NCBI GenBank assembly: GCA_002390675.1
Contig: DGPZ01000035.1
Location: forward strand, 25,200-40,205
From: Deltaproteobacteria bacterium UBA4427
GTDB taxonomy: Bacteria > Myxococcota_A > UBA9160 > UBA4427
DNA: 15,006 bases
Direction: 5' to 3'
Below, piece after piece: positions 7,139-13,563 of the stretch. Under the pieces are notes generated by a model that had not been told where the DNA came from, did not search any database, and saw nothing but the letters and a program-made list of their open reading frames with translations. Each line of letters starts with the position of its first letter. Positions within the stretch are counted from its first letter, which is position 1. The position numbers and the translations under genes are program-made.

Positions 7139-8596
7139 CTACTCCTTTTCCGTCTGGGAGTGGTCGTGCATAGGCGCCGGATGCTCTTCGTGTATGGACT
7201 GGTCATACGGCACCCGATGCCCGTCTTGCTTGATCTGCGTCTGACTTGGCGCTTCATGGCCTGTTGGCATGTTATGCCCGGAGTGGTTCATCTCTTCTTT
7301 GGACGCGTCGTCCGCTCGTGCGGCAAGCAGCTTTTTGACGGCCTCTTGCAAGTTGCTTTCGCTGTCAATCAGAAACTGGCTAGAGACGACGACGTCTTCG
7401 CCCTGTTTCAGGCCGGCGAGCACCTCGAGCCAGCCGTCTCCACTGTCGAGTCCGAGTTCGATGTCTCGGGGCTCGAACTGACCTTCGCCGAGTGCGACAA
7501 CGGCGATGGTGCGGGTTCCGGACCGAATCACGGCGTCGCTCGGAATGGCGAGCGCGTTCAGGCGCGGTTCTCCCGCGATGATGGCATTTCCGAACATCTC
7601 AGGTTTGAGTTTGCCGTCCGGATTGTCGAGTTCGAGGCGGACCTCGACTGTTCGCGTTTTGGGGTCAAGAAAAGGAGCGATGTACGTGAGCTCTCCCTTC
7701 ATTGGCACACCGGGCAGATAAGCCAGCTCGACTTCTGCCATCTGGCCGAGCGAAAGCCAGGGGAGTTCGAAGTCGTACACGTCAGCCACCACCCACACGC
7801 GCGACAGGTCGGCGATGGTGTAGAGATGGGTGTTAGGCTGCACCTGCATGCCCGAGCGAACACCTAGGCGGGTAATGAATCCCGAGGCAGGGGCATAGAG
7901 AGTGAGTGTTCGCTTGACCTCGCCCGTTTCGAGAAGGCGCACTACATCTCTGTCGGCAATATCCCAGAGCGCCAAGCGACGCTTTGTTGCTTCGAAGAGC
8001 GAGTCACCTCCGCCGCGCACATCCGGGAAGGGACTGCCCTTAGTCGAGTCGCGATATCGCGCCGCGAGCAGGAGTTCCTCTTGTGTGGCCACGAGTTCAG
8101 GGGAGTAGATCTCAAGTAGCGGTCGGCCTCGCTTCACTTTTTGGCCAACAAAGTCGACGGAGAGATTCTCGATCCAGCCCTGGACCTTAGTGTGGACGTG
8201 AACGACTCGTCGCTCGTCGTAGGCGACTCTACCGACGGCTCTCACCGCTCGGGAAAGATCACGCCTCTCGACGGGTGCTGTGCGTACGCCGATGTTTTGC
8301 ACGGTGGCGGCGTCGATCACGACCGCGCCCTCTGGAGCCGAGTTCGCCAGGCTGGGGCATTCCGGCACGAGGTCCATGCCCATGGGAGACTTGCCCGGCG
8401 CTTCGCGCACGTAACTCGGATCCATGGGAGCCTTCCAGTAAAGCGGTTGTGCATCGCGAGGGCAGGGCCCGTCGCTAGCAGTACTGTCTGCGCCCGAGTC
8501 CGTCGCGTGCTGGCTTAACACCATTCCTCGCCCCCACCATCCGGAAGCGAGAGCGACAACAGCAATGACGATTATCAGAACGATTCTTGAATTCAT
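7139..8596 (-). CDS. cusB: RND periplasmic adaptor CusB-like, with extra His/Met-rich C-terminal tail
   Basis: This 485-residue membrane-fusion protein bridges CusA and CusC. The N-terminal anchor (about 4-18) is followed by a heavy-metal-binding segment, YWKAPMDPSYVREAPGKSPM (53-72) ending GMDLVPEC (73-80), with Met58, Met72 and Met74. The barrel-sandwich/lipoyl halves (HTKVQGWIENLSVDFVGQKV; YAPASGFITRLGVRSGMQV), a helical hairpin between them, beta-barrel and membrane-proximal domains come next. The C-terminus (about 434-485) is an extra tail with 8 His and 3 Met that E. coli CusB lacks. The open frame extends 113 residues further upstream, but I start at 8596: that ATG overlaps the cusC stop as ATGA, GGGGAG lies 8 bases before it, and the membrane anchor starts there. 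Translational coupling to cusC is likely. Metal hand-over to CusA is the family role; the tail's role is inferred. Confidence 0.93.
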   Translation of the reverse strand: MNSRIVLIIVIAVVALASGWWGRGMVLSQHATDSGADSTASDGPCPRDAQPLYWKAPMDPSYVREAPGKSPMGMDLVPECPSLANSAPEGAVVIDAATVQNIGVRTAPVERRDLSRAVRAVGRVAYDERRVVHVHTKVQGWIENLSVDFVGQKVKRGRPLLEIYSPELVATQEELLLAARYRDSTKGSPFPDVRGGGDSLFEATKRRLALWDIADRDVVRLLETGEVKRTLTLYAPASGFITRLGVRSGMQVQPNTHLYTIADLSRVWVVADVYDFELPWLSLGQMAEVELAYLPGVPMKGELTYIAPFLDPKTRTVEVRLELDNPDGKLKPEMFGNAIIAGEPRLNALAIPSDAVIRSGTRTIAVVALGEGQFEPRDIELGLDSGDGWLEVLAGLKQGEDVVVSSQFLIDSESNLQEAVKKLLAARADDASKEEMNHSGHNMPTGHEAPSQTQIKQDGHRVPYDQSIHEEHPAPMHDHSQTEKE

Positions 8597-9948
8597 CTGA
8601 GCGTCTCCCCGGATGCGGTTTCGAGTGCAGCAAAGGCCCGGCGTTTGTCCGCGCGAGCGCGGACGAGTTGAAGCTCTGCGCCGATTAGTCGTACCTGACT
8701 GTCGAGCAGGCTGAGGAAATCGACGCGCCCGACTTTGTAGCCCGATCGGCTGGCTGCGAGGGACTGGCGGGCCTGTGGAACGAGCCCGGTTTCGAGCAGC
8801 GCTTCTTCGGATGACGCGCGAACGAGCTCTGCGTGTGCACTTCGAGTCTGCGAGCCGAGCTGGGCTCGTATGCCTCGAAGCTGCGCTTGCGCACGTCGGA
8901 GGAGGGACTCTTGTTCGGCGACTTTTGATCGCCATTTTGCGCGGTTGAGGGGAAGTCGCACTGTGAATCCGGCCGAGAGGAAATTGTCTCCGTCGACAGG
9001 ATCGCCGGGCACACTCTTCCGCACGCGGTAGCCGATTCCCAGGTCAACATCCGGAAGGCCTTCAAGCTCGGCCACGCGAATGCGAAGGCGTGCTTCCTCC
9101 ACTCTCTTTTCGGCGGAGCGGAGTCGCGCGTTCTTCTCCCCGAGACTCGCGAGAAGAGTTGGGAGCGGCGGAACTGTTTCCGCCGAGTTCAGATCGGCCG
9201 TGCGTGGCAGGTCGGTCTCGGCGGGCAAATCAAGCAGCTCGATAAGACGAGAACTGGTCCGCTCTATTGATTCTTCACGCCGTAGGCGTTCCTGAAGAAG
9301 TGCGGTGAGTTCCACGTGCGCTCGCAGCACATCCTGCTGGATTCCACTCCCGACTCGGTATCTGGACTCGGCGGTCGCGGCCAGTTGGCGAAGTAGGTCG
9401 ATGTTCCGGTCGGTGATATCGAGGGCTTGCTGGGCGAAGGCGAGTTCAGCCCAAGCGGACTCAACCGCGCCTTCCGTAAGGAGCCGTCTGTCTTCAACGA
9501 GAAGGTCTGAAGATTCGTAGCCTCGCCTAGCAGCGGTTCTGCGACTCGAGAGCAGGCCCGGGAAGGGCAGCTTCTGTCTGAGCCCCAACTGATGACCGGA
9601 GAGTGGCGTCGAGTCGAAGTCGAAGTCTCCGGTGGGAATATTGCTGACGTCGTACGCCAAGCGCGGATCATCGAGGGCTCCAGCGGGGCGGATGCGGTGC
9701 TCTGCCGCTAAGGCCAGCGCAGTCGCTTCGGCAAGCGCTGGATTTGCCTCGCGGGCTCGCTCCAGGCACCACTCGAGCGTGAGTATCGGCGGGATATTCG
9801 GAACCGAGTCCTGGATATCCGCGAACGCGGTTGTCGTTTCTGGGGCCTTCTTCTGGTCTGCTTCATTGGCGACGGCCGGAGCGGTCGTACAAAAGAGCAG
9901 GACTAAGGCGAGAGCTGTAGCTCCGCCTGTACAGATCATGGGTTTCAT
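8593..9948 (-). CDS. cusC: TolC-family outer-membrane efflux protein, CusC-like
   Basis: This 451-residue protein is the outer-membrane channel of the pump. It has a signal peptide (1-27, likely cleavage after AVA) and two tandem outer-membrane-efflux repeats rich in long amphipathic helices: about 57-240, starting LTLEWCLERAREANPALAEA, and about 265-450, with YKVGRVDFLSLLDSQ near 405, a typical TolC-family element. A Cys at position 20 (LLFC) sits in the signal but is a poor lipobox, so lipidation, usual for E. coli CusC, is doubtful. GGGAG eight bases upstream supports the ATG at 9948; ATG at residue 4 is the alternative. The stop codon overlaps the cusB start (ATGA). The 93 bases upstream hold a short GC hairpin (9999-10018) but no clear promoter, so it is probably co-transcribed with the preceding small gene. 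Assignment to copper/silver rests on cusB and cusA. Confidence 0.9.
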   Translation of the reverse strand: MKPMICTGGATALALVLLFCTTAPAVANEADQKKAPETTTAFADIQDSVPNIPPILTLEWCLERAREANPALAEATALALAAEHRIRPAGALDDPRLAYDVSNIPTGDFDFDSTPLSGHQLGLRQKLPFPGLLSSRRTAARRGYESSDLLVEDRRLLTEGAVESAWAELAFAQQALDITDRNIDLLRQLAATAESRYRVGSGIQQDVLRAHVELTALLQERLRREESIERTSSRLIELLDLPAETDLPRTADLNSAETVPPLPTLLASLGEKNARLRSAEKRVEEARLRIRVAELEGLPDVDLGIGYRVRKSVPGDPVDGDNFLSAGFTVRLPLNRAKWRSKVAEQESLLRRAQAQLRGIRAQLGSQTRSAHAELVRASSEEALLETGLVPQARQSLAASRSGYKVGRVDFLSLLDSQVRLIGAELQLVRARADKRRAFAALETASGETLR

Positions 9949-10041
9949 CCACGAATCTCCCGATGTCTAGTCTTCGCTGCAAACAGAGCAGCCCAAATCC
10001 ACCGCGCGATGCGCGTGGGTCGACTTAGAGAAATCGGGTGA

Positions 10042-10476
10042 TCAGATGAGAAGCGTGGATTTCAGGAGAAGGATGTCGGGTGGCGGGAGGTCGGCTTCGC
10101 TGAGCCGGACGTCGATCGTGCTGCGTAAAACCGCGCCGACCGGGTCCTCGAGTGCCTTCGTCGCAATCGCCTGTGAAGTCTGGACGTTCGCGAACGTTTT
10201 GTCTGCGCTTGCGAGAACAGCTGTGAAGGAGTCCTCACAGCCACAGTCATTATGAGTATCCGCAGGCTTATCGGGAGCAGACGTTGGTGTCTGTGTGTGA
10301 GGTGCCTGTTCGTGACAGGGCGGCGGCGAAGCGTGGAGAGTCTCAGCCGTCGACTCGTCCTGGGCTGCATTCGTCAGGCAGGCGAGTACGCACAGCGGGG
10401 TCTGCAGCACAAATAGTGCTGCAAGGGTCGCTATCAGCCAATTCCGTCGTTTCACCTTTTCACCAAGGCTGGTCAC
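10042..10476 (-). CDS. Small Cys/His-rich exported protein, first gene of the Cus operon
   Basis: This protein of up to 144 residues has a basic N-terminus (KVKRRNW), a hydrophobic core (14-28) and VLAC at 30-33, an acceptable lipobox, so it may be a lipoprotein anchored at Cys33. The mature part is Pro/Thr-rich and probably flexible. It contains CHEQAPH (54-60) and DCGCED (77-82), giving Cys54, Cys78 and Cys80 plus several His as likely soft-metal ligands. The C-terminus ends in a conserved-looking hydrophobic motif, PPPDILLLKSTLLI (131-144). The start is GTG at 10476 or a second GTG at 10455; neither has a good Shine-Dalgarno. It precedes cusC by 93 bases in the same direction, next to a candidate operator. 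I recognise no named family. Copper or silver binding in the periplasm is inferred from ligands and context. Confidence 0.7.
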   Translation of the reverse strand: MTSLGEKVKRRNWLIATLAALFVLQTPLCVLACLTNAAQDESTAETLHASPPPCHEQAPHTQTPTSAPDKPADTHNDCGCEDSFTAVLASADKTFANVQTSQAIATKALEDPVGAVLRSTIDVRLSEADLPPPDILLLKSTLLI

Positions 10477-10481
10477 CCGTC

Positions 10482-10497
10482 TACTAAATCGGTAGTA
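10482..10497 (-). promoter_or_regulatory. Candidate BlaI/CopY-family operator at the head of the Cus operon
   Basis: On the minus strand this reads TACTACCGATTTAGTA, a dyad of half-sites TACTAC and TTAGTA around four bases. It matches 11 of 12 specified positions of TACTAC-N4-GTAGTA, the operator type I recall for BlaI-like winged-helix repressors; the copper repressor CopY is in the same family and binds related TACA-type dyads. It lies five bases upstream of the GTG at 10476, where a bound repressor would block transcription or initiation. No BlaI/CopY gene is in the window, and no clear -35/-10 pair was found upstream, so the call is tentative. Confidence 0.35.
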
Positions 10498-10564
10498 ACT
10501 TCATCCGTCGGTCGGGCTTGCCTAGAAGTTAATAGCCTACCCGTGTATCGCGACGGTAACTCGG

Positions 10565-10768
10565 TCACGCTTTGCCTGCCAAGGGCGGACGCATCATGGC
10601 TTCGCGCAGCCGACGGTTAGGCCTCGCCATGAGTATACCGTCCAACAGGGCGAGCGCCTCGCTACCGGCAGTAAGGCCATCCTCGACAGCTGCTTTGACG
10701 GTGGCCTTGTGTTCGGCGCAAGCCACTCCCACGAGCCAGACGAGGGCGATCGAGCCACTCGTCGTCAT
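10565..10768 (-). CDS. Doubtful 67-codon ORF downstream of and in phase with dnaJ-like gene
   Basis: A 67-codon frame has strongly G/C-ending codons like its coding neighbours. It starts with a short hydrophobic run (SIALVWLVGVAC, 6-17) and continues as an Ala/Leu-rich amphipathic segment ending in RPNRRLREAMMR. No Shine-Dalgarno precedes the ATG at 10768. The frame is the same as that of the DnaJ-like gene: from that gene's TGA at 10820-10822 no other stop occurs until 10565. It could be a small real gene, a remnant of a longer DnaJ tail, or chance openness in GC-rich DNA. I recognise no family. Confidence 0.3.
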   Translation of the reverse strand: MTTSGSIALVWLVGVACAEHKATVKAAVEDGLTAGSEALALLDGILMARPNRRLREAMMRPPLAGKA

Positions 10769-10819
10769 CGAGCTAGAGATGGGTAAGGACCACGTGGATC
10801 TCGGAATGTCGTGGTGGTG

Positions 10820-11761
10820 TCATTGGAAGAGCTCCTTTCGGGGATCTTCTTGATCACGGCTCGTGAGTGCGTCGAGCGTTTCTGCATCGAGGTCCTTCGG
10901 CAGCACGATCTTGATGTTCGCGAAGAGGTGCCCCGGGTCGCGACCTCCGGTGCCCGGGATCCCCTTGCCGCGCAGCCGAAGTCGGGCGTGGCTGCTCGTG
11001 CCGGCGGGGATCGCGAGTGTGGCCTTGCCGTCGAGTGTGGGCACGTCGATCCTCGCGCCGCCTAAGGCTTCGGCGAGCGTGAGAGGCAGATCGAATTCGA
11101 GGTGACGTCCCTGCCTTCGGAAGACGGGGTGATCCGACACGCGCACCCGGATCAGAAGGTCGCCGGCGGCACCTCCTCCGCTCCCCTCGGCGCCCTTGCC
11201 GGGAATGCGCAGCTTGCCGCCGTCGGTGACACCTGGCGGAATACGAACAGTGACGGTTTCCTTGAGGAGTCTTCCGTTGGCCGCGGGACGACGAACCGAG
11301 AGCTTTCGCTCACCGCCTTGAATTGCCTCGATGAAGTCGAGTTTCATGGACGACTCCACGTCGTCTCCGCGAGTTTGGAATCGCGTGCGGCCCTCGAAGT
11401 CGCCTCGTCCACGAAACTGCTTCAATAGGTCATCGAGTCCGTCGAACTGATTGCCGCGGCTCTGGCTGGTTGCTCCGCCCGAAGCGCCGAAGCGTGAGCT
11501 GAATCGTCCCTGCTGAGCGCGCGCTTGCTTTCCATCGAATCCAGCTCGAAGGGAGACGTCTCCGAATTCATCGAAATCTCGCCGCCGCATCTCGTCGCCC
11601 AATACATCATGTGCGACTGAGATCTCCTTGAAGCGAGTCTCCGCCGCCGCGTCACCGGGATTGAGGTCCGGGTGTGTCTCTCGTGCAAGCTTTCGGTAAG
11701 CCTTCTTGATCTCCTCGGCGGAGGCAGTTCGCTCGACGCCGAGGCATTCATAGGGATTCAT
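10820..11761 (-). CDS. CbpA-like DnaJ co-chaperone without zinc finger
   Basis: This 313-residue J-domain protein is a cytosolic co-chaperone that should stimulate DnaK ATPase activity and deliver clients. The J domain (about 3-68) carries the essential HPD at 30-32. The linker (about 70-130) is rich in Gly, Arg, Gln, Ser and Phe, the G/F-region equivalent, and no CxxCxGxG zinc-finger repeats follow. That makes it the CbpA/type B form rather than canonical DnaJ. Two beta-sandwich C-terminal domains follow: CTD I from about 138 (SMKLDFIEAIQGGERKL) with VRIPPGVTDGGKLRIPGKG (172-190), and CTD II from about 218 with LEFDLPLTLAEALGG (221-235) and LRLRGKGIPG (261-270). It lies upstream of the Cus operon in the same direction but about 340 bases from its first good gene, so it need not belong to it. 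No CbpM partner is recognisable. Confidence 0.92.
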   Translation of the reverse strand: MNPYECLGVERTASAEEIKKAYRKLARETHPDLNPGDAAAETRFKEISVAHDVLGDEMRRRDFDEFGDVSLRAGFDGKQARAQQGRFSSRFGASGGATSQSRGNQFDGLDDLLKQFRGRGDFEGRTRFQTRGDDVESSMKLDFIEAIQGGERKLSVRRPAANGRLLKETVTVRIPPGVTDGGKLRIPGKGAEGSGGGAAGDLLIRVRVSDHPVFRRQGRHLEFDLPLTLAEALGGARIDVPTLDGKATLAIPAGTSSHARLRLRGKGIPGTGGRDPGHLFANIKIVLPKDLDAETLDALTSRDQEDPRKELFQ

Positions 11762-12045
11762 GCGCTTTTCCGTCTCCGTTCGTTAGGTCCCTGCTGGTCC
11801 GTATATTACACGGTATGTGCGCTGCGAATCGATCCCGGCACGGGGTTGTCAAGAGGCCGCTTTGATCTGTGCTGTCCGCTTCCGATTTGGGCTGCGGGGC
11901 GAATCGTCGATGCTCATCGCAGCTCGTTCCCGGACGAGCGCGAACGAATAGACAGCAAGCCGCTCGCTGTTCAAGTCGAATACGCGACTGAGGATTGGAA
12001 CTCGTCGCGCATACTCTAGGATATTCGAAGCTATCTTAGTTGTTC
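11762..12045. promoter_or_regulatory. Intergenic region upstream of the dnaJ-like gene
   Basis: These 284 bases separate the DUF1214 lipoprotein stop from the DnaJ-like start and should hold the co-chaperone's promoter. An imperfect palindrome, CCGTATATTACACGG (11799-11813), lies about 40 bases before the start codon. On the minus strand it contains TAATAT, a possible but weak -10. I see neither a CIRCE element nor a clear heat-shock sigma-32 promoter. No gene is visible. Confidence 0.35.
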
Positions 12046-13374
12046 TCACCGGTGCGCCGATTCCGAAGACAAGACCTTCTCAAGCTGGCTCGTCTGCAGT
12101 CTCTGAACCTTCGGCACAGGGTGACTACTCACTCCAGGCATTCGGAAGATAAGAAAGCCGCGGCGATGAGCGAAGGTCTTGAGCCAATTGGGATGGCCAG
12201 GATCCTCACGCGACAGCAGGAACCGAACCGTCCCATCAGGCCGCCGCTCGACTTCACTCGACGTGAGGCTCACGGGGTCCGTTAAATAGCGGTGGGACTC
12301 GTGCCAGAATGTGGCGCTAGTGAGGTTCCAGTACGTAATTCCGGGCGGGGGCTCGAAATCGATCACGAGAGATTCTCCAGCATCGAGTTCGTAGTAAGCC
12401 ATCTGGTAGTAGTTTTCTCGATTGGCGGCACTCGCCCCGATGCCTGCCCCTGTACTCGGAATGAAATGGTTGGGTCTCTCGCGCATCTCAGGGAGCAGCG
12501 TTCGATGCCATGTCGAACTTACTGTGAGATAGTCAGCGGCTTTCCTCAGCCGCAGGGCGATTTCTTCGTCCGAGACCGCATCGGTACTTGGTAGGGGATC
12601 GCCGATCGCTTCGATCGTGAAGCTTGCGAGTTCAGTCTGCGTCCGGTCTGCGACATACTGCCGAATAACAACGCCATTTGCGGAGTCGGGCAGCGGGAGC
12701 CAGCCGCCGGCTTCCTCGGGCTTTTTCTTGCTGAGCCAAAGGACATAGCGTCCTCCGGGTGTCGTGTGCTTTCGGATCTCGGCGTCGTCGAGGTAGGCGA
12801 CGATCTCACTAAGCTTGCCTTCAGCTTTCCCGTTAACAGTAATGCTCACGTACGGCACGTTCCCCAGGTGGCCCGTGAGTTTGTAGTCGAACCTTCCGTC
12901 GATGAGGGCCTGGTCATACTCCGCATCCGGGTTGTACGCCCCAATGTTGCGGGTGCGCGGATCTTGTTTTGCGAAAAGGGGATTGCGATAGTCGAGGTTA
13001 AGAGTGTCGCCCGTCGAGACCGCAAGGTGCTTCAGAATCATGCGAAGGCCTTCGATGGCCTCTTGTTCGGTGTCCGAATCAGCGAGGACCATCTGCTTCA
13101 CTTCTTCGATCGTCGACTGCAGCTGTTCGAAGCTCTGGACGGCAGCAAGCTCGCTGTAACGCCCCTCGTCTTCCGCGAGATCAGCCACCCATTCGAGCAG
13201 GCTCGAGTCATTCCACATAGCGGCGTCGCTGCCTGTACCTGCCGATTTACTCGCCTCGGTAGCAGGGGAGAAGGATGCCGCGCCTGTGCATCCAAATGCA
13301 AAAGCTGCGGTCGAGAATACGAGAATCGCTCGCAAGTTTTGGGATCGAAGCCATCCATAGCGCTCTTCGTTCAC
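12046..13374 (-). CDS. DUF1214-type lipoprotein
   Basis: This 442-residue protein has a lipoprotein-type signal: basic start, hydrophobic residues 14-27 and AFGC with Cys29 as the probable lipidation site. A low-complexity Ser/Ala linker (30-55) leads to a helical region (56-120). The middle contains DAEYDQALIDGRFDYKLTGH (150-169), matching the equivalent part of the DUF1214 protein at 347-1603. The C-terminal DUF1214 domain (about 320-412) has YYQMAYYELDAGESLVIDF (322-340), GITYWNL (345-351), LLSREDPGHPNWL (386-398) and RRGFLIFRM (404-412). The start is GTG at 13374, chosen because GGAG lies seven bases upstream and the signal sequence begins there. It lies 189 bases after a BVMO-like flavoprotein on the same strand. 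Function is unknown; envelope location is inferred from the lipobox. Confidence 0.85.
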   Translation of the reverse strand: MNEERYGWLRSQNLRAILVFSTAAFAFGCTGAASFSPATEASKSAGTGSDAAMWNDSSLLEWVADLAEDEGRYSELAAVQSFEQLQSTIEEVKQMVLADSDTEQEAIEGLRMILKHLAVSTGDTLNLDYRNPLFAKQDPRTRNIGAYNPDAEYDQALIDGRFDYKLTGHLGNVPYVSITVNGKAEGKLSEIVAYLDDAEIRKHTTPGGRYVLWLSKKKPEEAGGWLPLPDSANGVVIRQYVADRTQTELASFTIEAIGDPLPSTDAVSDEEIALRLRKAADYLTVSSTWHRTLLPEMRERPNHFIPSTGAGIGASAANRENYYQMAYYELDAGESLVIDFEPPPGITYWNLTSATFWHESHRYLTDPVSLTSSEVERRPDGTVRFLLSREDPGHPNWLKTFAHRRGFLIFRMPGVSSHPVPKVQRLQTSQLEKVLSSESAHR

Positions 13375-13381
13375 TTAACGT

Positions 13382-13385
13382 CTCC
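13382..13385 (-). promoter_or_regulatory. Ribosome binding site supporting a GTG start
   Basis: GGAG (minus strand) lies seven bases before the GTG at 13374, which begins the lipoprotein signal sequence. This spacing supports GTG over any downstream start, which would cut into or remove the signal peptide. Confidence 0.55.
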
Positions 13386-13563
13386 ATTGAAAGTTCACCG
13401 CGGGCGGCCCCGGAAATGAGGACACATGTTCATCGAAGCTCTAGTTAGGTGAAGCTATGATCGAAAGGTGGACGACCCGGGCCGTCTACGCCTCGTGCCA
13501 AAGCAAACGAGCACCTGGCCTGAGGTTGCGGTGGCCGTGGTAATCGGGATCTGGGCAACCACG

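Noticed and set aside
7160..7867. + strand 235-codon frame opposite cusB
   Set aside because: It is antisense to a well-supported gene and shows no domain or motif; long antisense frames are expected here.
8597..8935. Upstream extension of the cusB frame by 113 residues
   Set aside because: It lies wholly inside cusC in another frame, is Arg/Ser/Pro-rich like a shadow translation, and the true start is fixed by the ATGA overlap, the GGGGAG site and the membrane anchor at 8596.
10572..10853. + strand 93-codon frame opposite the doubtful 67-codon ORF
   Set aside because: Ser/Arg/Pro-biased composition typical of antisense frames in GC-rich DNA, and it runs into the end of the dnaJ-like gene.
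11847..11852. TTGACA on the minus strand as a -35 box for the dnaJ-like gene
   Set aside because: No reasonable -10 hexamer lies 16-18 bases downstream; the nearest A/T-rich hexamer is about 38 bases away.
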